A stretch of DNA of 34,800 bases from Bacteroidales bacterium (lineage in GTDB: Bacteria; Bacteroidota; Bacteroidia; Bacteroidales; Bacteroidaceae), in assembly GCA_018064685.1 (NCBI GenBank), contig JAGHUS010000017.1, forward strand, positions 1 through 34,800, in the 5' to 3' direction. This document shows, piece after piece, positions 7,780 to 15,857 of the stretch. A model generated the notes under the pieces. The model was not told the origin of the DNA. It did not search any database and saw only the letters and a program-made list of their open reading frames with translations. The position numbers and the translations under genes are program-made. Numbering within the stretch: position 1 is the stretch's first letter; every line of letters starts with the position of its first letter.

Positions 7780-8640
7780 ATGAAGTGGTACTCTAAATAT
7801 TTAAATGCATACGAGAAGCGTTTCGAAGATATCGACCCGTCAATCTTTGATGAGGTCGGTCGGAATATGGCTTCGGTACAGAGCGATGTTCCCTTGGTAA
7901 CGGTATCGGTCATTGCCTATAACGAGGAGCGCCATCTTGCAGCATGTCTTTGGAGTCTGAGCGAACAGCAGTGTCGTTATCCCATGGAGATAATAGGTGT
8001 GGATAATGAGTCGAAGGACCATACGGAAGAGATCTACCGTCGTTGTGGTGTCAGATACTACACCGAGACACAGCACAGCTGCGGTTGGGCCCGCCTGTGT
8101 GGATTGTCGCATGCCCGTGGCAAGTATCACCTCAATATTGACAGTGACACCATGTATCCACCCCATTACGTCGAGATGATGGTGGATATGTTGGAGAAGC
8201 CTGGCACGGTGGGTGTGTCCAGCTTGTGGAGCTACATTCCCGATTCTCAGCATTCTGCTTTCGGGCTCAAGATCTTCGAGTTCTGCCGTGATACACACAT
8301 CTGGCTACAGCATTTCAAGCGTCCCGAACTCAGCATTCGCGGTCTTGTCTTTGGCTACGACACAGCCCTTGCTCAAAAGCTTGGCATTCGCACCGACATC
8401 ATTCGTGGCGAAGATGGCTATCTGGCTTTCCAACTCAAGGATTATGGAAAGATACGTTTTCTGCGCAGTCGCAAGGCGCGTGCCGTGACAGGTTATGGCA
8501 CCGTGGGCAATGATGGCGGATTGTGGCAGAGTTTCTGGTATCGCATCAAGAAATACACTCTAAGCATCGGCAACATCTTTGTAAAGGAGACAAAATACGA
8601 GGATAAGGACGACAACCTGGTGGCCAAACGAAAGAAATAA
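7780..8640 (+). CDS. Family 2 glycosyltransferase (first gene of the glycan run)
   Basis: This 286-residue cytoplasmic or membrane-associated GT-A enzyme transfers a sugar from a nucleotide-sugar donor to a growing glycan. It shows the GT2 start VTVSVIAYNEERHLAACLWSL (40-60), GVDNESKDHT (73-82) for donor binding, the metal-binding DSD (121-123), and GEDG (E211, D212) as likely catalytic-base region. The C-terminal tail is basic (VAKRKK). It opens a plus-strand run that continues to 15672; the next gene starts 3 bases after its stop. Donor and acceptor sugars cannot be inferred. Confidence 0.88.
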   Translation: MKWYSKYLNAYEKRFEDIDPSIFDEVGRNMASVQSDVPLVTVSVIAYNEERHLAACLWSLSEQQCRYPMEIIGVDNESKDHTEEIYRRCGVRYYTETQHSCGWARLCGLSHARGKYHLNIDSDTMYPPHYVEMMVDMLEKPGTVGVSSLWSYIPDSQHSAFGLKIFEFCRDTHIWLQHFKRPELSIRGLVFGYDTALAQKLGIRTDIIRGEDGYLAFQLKDYGKIRFLRSRKARAVTGYGTVGNDGGLWQSFWYRIKKYTLSIGNIFVKETKYEDKDDNLVAKRKK

Positions 8641-8643
8641 CAG

Positions 8644-9783
8644 ATGCGTATCGTATACATTATAAAATACATAGCTCAGTTGGGTGGCTTGGATCGTGTG
8701 ATGAGCTACAAGATTAACTATATGGCTCAGCAGGGGCACGATGTGCATGTCATCACCTACGAGCAGGGCCAGCATCCCATCTCTTTTCCGCTTGACGAGC
8801 GCGTGCATTATTGCGACATTGATGTGCGCTTCTTCACTCGTCATGGTGGTGGGTTGTTGAAGCGTGTCAAGCAGTATTTTGACATGCGCCGTACGTTTAA
8901 GCAGCGCCTCTATGACAAGGTGAGGGAGATAGAGCCCGATGTCATCGTCACGCTTACCGACTCCTACACCTTGCTCGACATACTTATGCATATTCCGGGA
9001 AGAGCATACAGGGTAATCGAGTCGCATGTAGAGCGTGGCTCGTTTCAGAAGCGCAGCGATTTCAAAGGACGTTTCGGTCTCTATCAGATAGCGGCATTGT
9101 TTGATAAGTATATTACTCGACAGATAAAACGAGCTGATTGTTTCGTCACACTCACGCAGCATGATGCTGAGAACTGGCCGGAGTTGAAGCATGTCAAGGT
9201 CATACCCAATCCTTTGTCGTACGTGCCCGAGAAGAAGTCTACACTCGAGAATAAAATCGTAGTGAGTGCCGGACGCTTGGAAGATCAGAAGGGTTATGAC
9301 ATGTTGGTGGATGTTTGGAAGATTGTCAACGAACGTCACCCCGACTGGCACCTCAATGTGTTTGGCGATGGCGGCAATCGTGATGCCCTGGAACGTAAGA
9401 CGGCCGAACTGCATCTGCAAGACAGCATCAGCTGGGAGCATTCTACGCCGCAGATCTTCGACCGCTATCTCGAGGGCAGCATCTACGTCATGAGCAGCCG
9501 TTTTGAAGGTTTTGGCCTTGTCCTGACGGAGGCTATGTCCTGTGGAGTGCCATGCGTCAGCTTTGATTGCCCTTACGGCCCCAGTGACATTATAAAAGAT
9601 GGGGAGGATGGTTTCCTTGTTCCGCTGGGCGATGTGCAGGCACTTGCTGATGCTTTGTGCAAGTTGATCGAGAACGATACGCTGCGCAAAAAGATGGGAC
9701 AGGCTGCGCTATGCAATGTACAGCGCTATGCTCCAGCGAATATCATGAGGCAGTGGGAAACACTCTTCACGCAACATAAATGA
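8644..9783 (+). CDS. Family 4 glycosyltransferase, paralogue 1
   Basis: This 379-residue GT-B fold retaining glycosyltransferase starts MRIVYIIKYIAQLGGLDRV, with the glycine-rich acceptor-side loop. The donor-binding C-terminal domain contains AGRLEDQKGYDML (about 212-224) and the E-x7-E signature in SSRFEGFGLVLTEAM (E288, E296), followed by GVPCVSFDCPYGPSDII. It is paralogous to the proteins starting at 10863, 12250 and 14521, which share the GG(V/L)xR loop, the FPL...D(I/L)D(V/F) segment and the C-terminal motif. Its stop overlaps the next start by four bases (ATGA), pointing to translational coupling. The sugar transferred is unknown. Confidence 0.9.
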   Translation: MRIVYIIKYIAQLGGLDRVMSYKINYMAQQGHDVHVITYEQGQHPISFPLDERVHYCDIDVRFFTRHGGGLLKRVKQYFDMRRTFKQRLYDKVREIEPDVIVTLTDSYTLLDILMHIPGRAYRVIESHVERGSFQKRSDFKGRFGLYQIAALFDKYITRQIKRADCFVTLTQHDAENWPELKHVKVIPNPLSYVPEKKSTLENKIVVSAGRLEDQKGYDMLVDVWKIVNERHPDWHLNVFGDGGNRDALERKTAELHLQDSISWEHSTPQIFDRYLEGSIYVMSSRFEGFGLVLTEAMSCGVPCVSFDCPYGPSDIIKDGEDGFLVPLGDVQALADALCKLIENDTLRKKMGQAALCNVQRYAPANIMRQWETLFTQHK

Positions 9784-10763
9784 ATGCTATGATGAAGGGG
9801 GCAGATACACATTATGTATGGATAGACGTCGCAAGGTTGTTGTTGTGCTTTTTTGTGATGGCGGTTCATGTCGGTTATGTCTTTCCCGCTTGTGGTGATA
9901 TGATTGATTTGATAGGACATGCATCCGTTCCTGTCTTTTTTGTCATCTCGGGTTTCTTGTTTGGTCAGAAATACATCCCTTCCTCAGTGGCAGATCGGGG
10001 AAGTGTCGTGCGAAAATATACAAAACGTATATTTGTGTTATACGCTATCTGGACGCTTGTCTATGCACCGATAACTATCCTCTACCTGCTGAATCATCAC
10101 GATACGGGCAGTGCCATTCTGCTGTATCTGCGTAATGTGCTGTTTGTGGGGCAGAACATGATGTCATGGCATCTGTGGTATCTTCATGCCCTGATAGTAG
10201 CTCTGCTTTTGATTCATGGTCTCTTCGTTTGCCGTTTCGGGATGTGGATGGTGGTTGGCGTGTTCCTGTTGTTGTTTTGTGCCGGATTGTATATTGAGTC
10301 GGCAGACAATTGTTTTACAGAAACTTACAGACAGATTCTGTGCGACACGCAGAATGGCATCTTCCGTGGTGGACTGTATGTGTCATTGGGTATGCTATTG
10401 GCAGCAGTTAAGGATAAGGTGCAAGGAATGCTGTACGTGCTGCCATTAATTCTTTCCTTCGTGTCTTACATGTTTGGCATTCCTTTTTACTATCCACTCT
10501 TCTCATTCGGATTTGTAGGCTTGCTCATCTCTTTGCCACATCAAGTGGCTCTTTCATCGTTCGCTAAATGGTCGTACAAGGCCAGTGCTTTTATATATTT
10601 GTCTCACTTCCTGCTAATTGTGTTTCTGCAACAGGTGTTACATTGGGATGGCAATTTCGTGCAAAGCTACTTCATCGTACTTCCAGCTTCCCTCTTAGTT
10701 GCATGGGCTTGGATACGGCTGAGCGAAGTGAAAAGCTTGGCATTCATGAAGAGTTTCTACTAA
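9780..10763 (+). CDS. Acyltransferase family 3 membrane protein (likely glycan O-acetyltransferase)
   Basis: This 327-residue integral membrane protein has about ten hydrophobic segments. The family marks are the N-terminal IDVARLLLCFFVMAVHVG, with the conserved His in the first membrane segment, VPVFFVISGFLFG shortly after, and SWHLWYLHALI in the middle. Members of acyltransferase family 3 (OafA/WecH type) use cytoplasmic acyl-CoA to O-acylate sugars on the outer side of the membrane. Placed between glycosyltransferases and coupled to the previous gene by an ATGA overlap, it most likely acetylates a sugar of the glycan built here. The gene looks more A+T-rich and T-rich than its neighbours, though membrane proteins often do. 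Confidence 0.85.
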   Translation: MNAMMKGADTHYVWIDVARLLLCFFVMAVHVGYVFPACGDMIDLIGHASVPVFFVISGFLFGQKYIPSSVADRGSVVRKYTKRIFVLYAIWTLVYAPITILYLLNHHDTGSAILLYLRNVLFVGQNMMSWHLWYLHALIVALLLIHGLFVCRFGMWMVVGVFLLLFCAGLYIESADNCFTETYRQILCDTQNGIFRGGLYVSLGMLLAAVKDKVQGMLYVLPLILSFVSYMFGIPFYYPLFSFGFVGLLISLPHQVALSSFAKWSYKASAFIYLSHFLLIVFLQQVLHWDGNFVQSYFIVLPASLLVAWAWIRLSEVKSLAFMKSFY

Positions 10764-10769
10764 AACAGG

Positions 10770-10853
10770 ATGTACAAGAAGACGCCCGACTTTGTAGAAG
10801 AATCAAGATATTCTACCAAAACTGGTTCTAAAAGAGGTGTTTCAACTAATTGA
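10770..10853 (+). CDS. Possible 27-residue small ORF filling an operon gap
   Basis: An ATG at 10770, six bases after the acyltransferase stop, opens a 27-codon frame ending at 10853, nine bases before the next GT4 start. The peptide begins MYKKTPDFVEESRYSTKTG, is polar and basic, and has no membrane segment. I do not recognise it. Its exact fit between two genes is suggestive, but a frame this short can arise by chance or be a gene remnant. Confidence 0.25.
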   Translation: MYKKTPDFVEESRYSTKTGSKRGVSTN

Positions 10854-10862
10854 CGTAAAGAA

Positions 10863-12017
10863 ATGAAAATAGTCTACATATATACAGCCATACTCGAGGT
10901 GGGAGGCGTTGACCGCATCCTTACCCAGAAGGCCAACTATCTGGCAGAGAAGATGGGGCACGAGGTGTATGTCATCACGGACTCGCAGGCTGGCAAGCCT
11001 ACTACATTCCCCCTTTCTCCACTCGTCAAGCATATCGACTTGGATGTGGACTTTGACCAGCAGTACCGTCATGGTCTGCTGCTTCGTACGTGGTACTATT
11101 TCACATTGATGCGTGAGTACAAGAAACGTCTCAAGGCGAAGTTGATGGAGCTGCGTCCGGACGTTACCATCACGGTGTTGGGGCGCGAGATGGATTTCCT
11201 TATGAAGATAAAAGATGGCAGTCGCAAGGTGGGAGAGTCGCACATAGCCAAGCAGTTCTGCCGTAATTTTCATTTGTTGGAACAGCGTTCTTTCCCTTAT
11301 CCCATGATAGCCAGACATTGGCGCAGGAAGCAGGAAAAAGCCGTGGCAAAACTAGACGAGCTGGTGCTGCTCACAGAACATGACCGTGAGTCATGGCAGG
11401 ATGCCAAGGAGGGAGTTGTCATTCCCAATGCAGTGGCTTTCTATCCCAATGAGAGCAGTACGTTGAATCGGAAGCGATGCATCACGGTGGGACGATTCAC
11501 CGAGCAGAAAGGCTATGACCTGCTTATACAGGCATGGAGCCTGGTGGCAAAGAAGCATCCCGATTGGGTCATTGATTGTTATGGACAGGGCGACAAGAGC
11601 CATTTCCAAAAGCTGATAGAAGAGCAGGGCTTGCAGCAGCAGGTTCGTTTGCACGAGGCATCGGCGACTATCATGCAAGAATATCTTGACAGTAGCATCT
11701 ACGTCATGTCCTCTCGTTTTGAGGGATTCGGTTTGGTGCTGGTCGAGGCAATGGCTTGTGGCGTGCCCTGTGTCAGCTTCGATTGTCCTCATGGTCCGTC
11801 GGACATTATCACGGATGGCGAAGACGGATTGTTAGTGAAACACTTGGATGTAGAAGCGCTGGCACAATCTATCTGCAAGATGATAGAGAATGAGGAAATG
11901 CGAAAGGCTATGGGAGCAGCTGCCAAGAGGAATGTGGCCAGATACAAGGAAGAATGCATCATGCAGCGGTGGGAAGAATTGTTTAAAAAGGGTAGTAAAA
12001 GGGTAGTAAAAGGGTAG
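10863..12017 (+). CDS. Family 4 glycosyltransferase, paralogue 2, with a repeat-encoded tail
   Basis: This 384-residue GT-B enzyme starts MKIVYIYTAILEVGGVDRIL. It has the paralogue segment REMDFLMKIKDGSRKVGESH in the N-terminal half, VGRFTEQKGYDLL at the domain hinge and SSRFEGFGLVLVEAM (E287, E295) for donor binding. The segment 'REINFL-IKDGS-K-GE-H' shared by this set resembles GT4 galactosyltransferases of the AmsD type, which is only a hint about the sugar. The last eight residues, GSKRVVKG, are translated from the 11-bp minisatellite that begins before the stop; the paralogues end near the preceding EELF/ETLF segment. Repeat-number change would therefore alter the C-terminus and stop. 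A 99-base gap precedes it. Confidence 0.9.
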   Translation: MKIVYIYTAILEVGGVDRILTQKANYLAEKMGHEVYVITDSQAGKPTTFPLSPLVKHIDLDVDFDQQYRHGLLLRTWYYFTLMREYKKRLKAKLMELRPDVTITVLGREMDFLMKIKDGSRKVGESHIAKQFCRNFHLLEQRSFPYPMIARHWRRKQEKAVAKLDELVLLTEHDRESWQDAKEGVVIPNAVAFYPNESSTLNRKRCITVGRFTEQKGYDLLIQAWSLVAKKHPDWVIDCYGQGDKSHFQKLIEEQGLQQQVRLHEASATIMQEYLDSSIYVMSSRFEGFGLVLVEAMACGVPCVSFDCPHGPSDIITDGEDGLLVKHLDVEALAQSICKMIENEEMRKAMGAAAKRNVARYKEECIMQRWEELFKKGSKRVVKG

Positions 12018-12138
12018 TGAAAAAGGTAGTGAAAAAGGTAGTAAAAAGGTAGTAAAAGGGTAGTGAAAAGGTAGTAAAAGGGTAGTGAAAAGGTAGTAAA
12101 AGGGTAGTAAAAAAGGTAGTAAAAAGGTAGTAAAAGGG
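11985..12138 (+). repeat. 11-bp minisatellite overlapping the 3' end of a glycosyltransferase gene
   Basis: Thirteen copies of GGTAGT separated by 5-6 purines (aaaag, gaaaa, aaaaa) form near-perfect 11-12 bp units. The array begins about eleven codons before the stop at 12015-12017 and runs to 12138. Ten units are 11 bp and three are 12 bp. It fills much of the 232-base gap before the next GT4 gene. Confidence 0.95.
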
Positions 12139-12165
12139 ACGAATGGGGTAGGCTTCCTCATATCC

Positions 12166-12246
12166 TTATAACCTCACAACCTCACAACCTCAGAACCCTA
12201 TAACCTCACAACCTCACAACCTTATAACCTAAAAACCTCATAATCT
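12166..12246. repeat. acctcaca repeat with a 24-bp direct repeat
   Basis: A short pyrimidine/A-rich unit (acctcaca) is repeated up to the start codon at 12250. A 24-base block starting TATAACCTCACAACCTCACA is present identically at 12167-12190 and 12199-12222. No promoter box is visible between the minisatellite and this repeat. Confidence 0.9.
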
Positions 12247-12249
12247 CAA

Positions 12250-13392
12250 ATGAAGCTAGTATACGTTTTGGGTGGCAACTATGATGCAAACGGTATGTGC
12301 AGCATCATCACGAAGAAGATCAATTGGTATGCCGAAAATACCGATTGGGAGATCGTGGCTTTGCTGACAGAGAGTGCCCGAGGTAGGGAGTTTTATTTCC
12401 CATTGCATCCGTCGGTCAAGATTGTCAACTTCGAACTTGATTTCGACGAACTTGATGTGATGCCTAAACTCAAGAAACTTATTCGTTATAGCAAGAAGCA
12501 GAAGCTGTATAAGAAGATGTTTTCTGACTTCCTCTTTAGCTATCGTCCCGATGTTGTTGTCTCGGCCATGCGACGCGAAATAAACTTCCTTTCCGACATT
12601 AAGGATGGCTCTTTGAAGGTAGGAGAACTGCATTTCTGCCGTAATACATACCGTGTCTTCTCACATCTTCATTTGCCTGGTTTCTTGTGCCGAGCCATCA
12701 CGCGATATTGGCAGGGCAGGCTTCTCAAACAGATACGAAGGCTCGATGCTTTTGTAGTTTTGACCGACGAGGACAGAAAGGCGTGGGGCAATGTGCCCAA
12801 TATCCATGTCATTCCAAATTTTATTACCGATATACCTTCTGTGCATTCATCATGCCAAAACAAGACGGTTGTGGCAGTAGGGCGTTACACCTGGCAAAAG
12901 GGTTTCGACATGCTGCTTCGGGCATGGCGCAAGGTTGAAGATGTACGACAGGATTGGCAGCTGAAGATTGTAGGTGCGGGCGATAGTTCGGAGTATAGCC
13001 GCCTTGCCCAAGAGCTCCAGTTGAAATGTGTGGAGTTCAGCAGACCGGTTAAAGACGTAAACGAGGTGTTCGGACAATCATCCATCATGGCTTTCAGCAG
13101 TCGTTACGAAGGGTTTGGCATGGTGCTTATCGAGGCCATGGCATGTGGTGTGCCAACCGTTTCGTTTGCTTGTCCGTGTGGTCCTTCCGACATTATTTCC
13201 GATGGCATTGATGGCTATCTGGTACCCGATTTTGACGTTGACCTGTTTGCCGGGCGTTTGCTCTCGCTCATGTCGGCAGACAAAGAGCGCATAGAGATGG
13301 GATTGCGTGCCCGGGACAATATGATGCGTTTCAGACAGGTTGATGTGATGCGTCGATGGATGGCGCTATTTACTTCATTTCAAGCAAAATAA
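12250..13392 (+). CDS. Family 4 glycosyltransferase, paralogue 3
   Basis: This 380-residue GT-B enzyme starts MKLVYVLGGNYDANGMCSII. The usual GGVxR loop is changed to NGMCSI, so its acceptor site may differ from the other paralogues. It keeps RREINFLSDIKDGSLKVGELH (N-terminal half), VGRYTWQKGFDML at the hinge, and SSRYEGFGMVLIEAM (E287, E295) with the following GVPTVSFACPCGPSDII. The next gene begins ten bases downstream, so they are probably co-transcribed. It is preceded by two repeat arrays and no clear promoter; it may rely on read-through. Confidence 0.9.
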   Translation: MKLVYVLGGNYDANGMCSIITKKINWYAENTDWEIVALLTESARGREFYFPLHPSVKIVNFELDFDELDVMPKLKKLIRYSKKQKLYKKMFSDFLFSYRPDVVVSAMRREINFLSDIKDGSLKVGELHFCRNTYRVFSHLHLPGFLCRAITRYWQGRLLKQIRRLDAFVVLTDEDRKAWGNVPNIHVIPNFITDIPSVHSSCQNKTVVAVGRYTWQKGFDMLLRAWRKVEDVRQDWQLKIVGAGDSSEYSRLAQELQLKCVEFSRPVKDVNEVFGQSSIMAFSSRYEGFGMVLIEAMACGVPTVSFACPCGPSDIISDGIDGYLVPDFDVDLFAGRLLSLMSADKERIEMGLRARDNMMRFRQVDVMRRWMALFTSFQAK

Positions 13393-13402
13393 ATAGAAAA
13401 AG

Positions 13403-14524
13403 ATGAATATACTCTTTCTTATATATCATGGGTTGGATGCTGCAAGCGGAATATCCAAGAAGATTATCGCTCAGGTCGAGGGATTGAGGCAGAATGGGCA
13501 TAAGGTTCATCTCTGCACGTACGATGTGCGCGAGGATGGTCACCGCTGTCGTTTTGTGGATGGTGAGGTCATCTCGGACTTTGGCTCGGGCAAACTGGCA
13601 GCTTTGCGCAAGCGATGCTCTTATGCCGACGTCTATCGATATTGTGTGAAGAATGACATACATGCAGTGTATGTGCGCTCGTTTCATAATGCCAATCCAT
13701 GGACCATACGCCTCTTCAAGCGATTGCGCAAGGCTGGTATTCAGTCTGTTATGGAGATACCTACTTACCCGTATGATGCTGAGTACAAGGGGTTTCCGCT
13801 CAAGGAACGGTTGGAACTGAAAATGGACCAGGTGTTTCGCCATAGGCTTGCTGCACAGATGAGTGGCATTGTCACGTTCTCGGATGTTGATCCCATCTTT
13901 GGCACTCGAAGCATCAAGATAGGCAATGGCATTGATTTTGATGCCATCCCGCTCAGGAAGCCCATGCAGCATGCTGACAATGAGTTGCATCTTCTGGGAG
14001 TAGCCGAGGTACACTATTGGCATGCTTATGATCGCATGATAAAAGGCATAGCTGAATATTACGCCAAGAATCCGAACCCCGATGTCAAAGTCATCTTCCA
14101 CATCGTGGGTGGCGTGTGTGACGAGGACCTCGTGCCCTGGACAGCTTTCATCAAGGAGCAACACATCGAACCCTATGTGGTCTTTCATGGACGCCAGTCG
14201 GGCGACGCACTGAGCTGCTCTTTCGACAGTGCCGACTTTGCCATCGGTTCGCTGGGTCGTCATCGCAGTGGCATTGACAAGATTAAGACATTGAAGAACC
14301 GCGAATATGCGGCTCGAGGAATGTCGTTCATATACAGCGAGACGGACGAAGACTTTGAACATCAGCCCTATGTGCTGAAGGCGCCTGCCGACGAGAGTCC
14401 TATTTCTGTTGAATCAATCATCGAGTTCCATCGCTCGCAGCCCATGTCGCCCGAGGCCATTCGTGAGAGTGTGAAGTACTGCAGTTGGAAGGAGCAGATG
14501 AGAATTGTTATGTCAGCCCTATGA
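13403..14524 (+). CDS. GT-B type glycosyltransferase, divergent
   Basis: This 373-residue protein starts MNILFLIYHGLDAASGISKK, a GT-B N-terminal Rossmann start with a Gly-containing loop. A second Rossmann-like region follows (LHLLGVAEVHYWHAYDRMIKG, then VKVIFHIVGGV). The classical GT4 E-x7-E box is not visible; the corresponding place reads SGIDKIKTLKNREYAARGMS, as in a distinct group of Bacteroidales polysaccharide glycosyltransferases. I call it a glycosyltransferase from fold-level pattern and context; sugar and linkage are unknown. Its stop overlaps the next start by four bases. Confidence 0.7.
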   Translation: MNILFLIYHGLDAASGISKKIIAQVEGLRQNGHKVHLCTYDVREDGHRCRFVDGEVISDFGSGKLAALRKRCSYADVYRYCVKNDIHAVYVRSFHNANPWTIRLFKRLRKAGIQSVMEIPTYPYDAEYKGFPLKERLELKMDQVFRHRLAAQMSGIVTFSDVDPIFGTRSIKIGNGIDFDAIPLRKPMQHADNELHLLGVAEVHYWHAYDRMIKGIAEYYAKNPNPDVKVIFHIVGGVCDEDLVPWTAFIKEQHIEPYVVFHGRQSGDALSCSFDSADFAIGSLGRHRSGIDKIKTLKNREYAARGMSFIYSETDEDFEHQPYVLKAPADESPISVESIIEFHRSQPMSPEAIRESVKYCSWKEQMRIVMSAL

Positions 14525-15672
14525 AGATAGCTTATTGTACCCCTTCGCTCTATATGGCAGGTGGTGTGGAACGTGTGCTCACCACCAAGATGAACTGGCT
14601 AGTTGAACATACTGACCATGAGGTGTATGTCATCCTGACCGATGGGGCGGGGCAACCTCCGTTCTATACGCTCGACCCGCGTGTACATGTGATACAGCTC
14701 GACATCAATTTCGAACAGTTGTGGCATCTGTCCTTCCTGAAAAAGGGATTTGTGTTTATGCGCAAGCAGCGACAGTACAAGAAGGCGCTGAAGAAGGCGT
14801 TGCTTGAGATTAGGCCGGACATCACCGACTCGTTGATGCGCCGCGAGATAAATTTCATCACGAGCATCAAGGATGGTAGTTTGAAGATAGGTGAACTGCA
14901 CGTCAACCGCAATAACTACAGAAACTTCGAGGCCAACGAGACCAACTTCGTAAAGCGAATGTTCGAGAAGTATTGGATGGGGCAGCTGCTGCGCAAGGTC
15001 AAGAAGCTCGATCGGTTCGTAGTCCTGTCGAATGAAGATGCCGCCAACTGGCATGAGCTGGATAATGTACACGTCATTCCCAATCCGTTGCCACAAATCT
15101 ATACCCAACATGCTACGTTGCAAAACAAGACTGTCGTGGCTTGTGGCCGTTATGTCTATCAAAAGGGTTTTGATCTGCTCATCGAGGCTTGGCGCTATGT
15201 GCATGAGCGCCATGCCGACTGGAAGCTAGAGGTGTATGGTAAGGGCGATCGTGATGTTTATCAGCAGCAGGTCGAAGACTTGCAACTTGGCGACAACATC
15301 AAGCTGAATGGTCCTACATCCGACATAGAATCGAAGTATGCAGCTTCCAGCATCTTTGTTCTCAGCAGCCGTTTCGAGGGGTTTGGAATGGTGCTCATCG
15401 AGGCCATGAACTGTGGTGTGCCATGTGTCAGCTTTGCCTGTCCTTGTGGCCCGAAGGATATCATCACCGACGGCAAGGATGGCATACTCGTGCCGAATGG
15501 CGATGTTAAGGCGTTGGCCGATGGGGTGTGCAGATTGATTGAAGACGAGGCTCTGCGCAAGCAGATGGGCAGTGCTGCGTTGGCTCTTTCTTTATGCTAC
15601 AAGACCGAGAATGTGATGCAGCAGTGGGTGGGGTTGTTTGATGAGCTTGATTCGAAATTGGGGGATAAGTAG
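14521..15672 (+). CDS. Family 4 glycosyltransferase, paralogue 4
   Basis: The start is taken at 14521 because this ATG overlaps the previous stop (ATGA) and gives the paralogue-like MKIAYCTPSLYMAGGVERVL. A longer in-frame start at 14485 would lie inside the upstream gene. The 383-residue GT-B protein has RREINFITSIKDGSLKIGEL, CGRYVYQKGFDLL at the hinge and SSRFEGFGMVLIEAM (E286, E294), then GVPCVSFACPCGPKDII. It is the last gene of the plus-strand run; the only thing after it is a pyrimidine-rich repeat array, with no classical terminator. Confidence 0.9.
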   Translation: MKIAYCTPSLYMAGGVERVLTTKMNWLVEHTDHEVYVILTDGAGQPPFYTLDPRVHVIQLDINFEQLWHLSFLKKGFVFMRKQRQYKKALKKALLEIRPDITDSLMRREINFITSIKDGSLKIGELHVNRNNYRNFEANETNFVKRMFEKYWMGQLLRKVKKLDRFVVLSNEDAANWHELDNVHVIPNPLPQIYTQHATLQNKTVVACGRYVYQKGFDLLIEAWRYVHERHADWKLEVYGKGDRDVYQQQVEDLQLGDNIKLNGPTSDIESKYAASSIFVLSSRFEGFGMVLIEAMNCGVPCVSFACPCGPKDIITDGKDGILVPNGDVKALADGVCRLIEDEALRKQMGSAALALSLCYKTENVMQQWVGLFDELDSKLGDK

Positions 15673-15723
15673 TTGAAAATCCGAACCAAATCTCCCAAAT
15701 CCAAACATAATGCTCTATCAATA

Positions 15724-15857
15724 ATCTCAATTCTTTTCTCAATCTTCTCTTCTCAATTATCTCTTCTCAACAATTATCTCTTCTCAATTCTCTTCTCAAT
15801 CTTCTCTTCTTTCTCTTCTCAATTTTCTTCTCAATTCTCTTCTCAATTCTCTTCTCT
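15724..15857. repeat. Pyrimidine-rich 12-bp tandem array between convergent genes
   Basis: Nine ctcaa-headed units, with consensus CTCAATTCTCTT and lengths of 12-23 bases, run right up to the stop codon of the fucosyltransferase (15858-15860, minus strand). It lies in the 185-base gap after the last GT4 gene. The strand asymmetry (almost only C/T plus A) is extreme. Confidence 0.9.

Noticed and set aside
11832..12161. 109-codon minus-strand ORF over the minisatellite
   Set aside because: Its Leu/Pro/Phe/Thr repeats are only translation of the 11-bp units.
14485..14520. Earlier start for the GT4 at 14521
   Set aside because: It lies within the upstream gene; the ATGA overlap and the paralogues support 14521.
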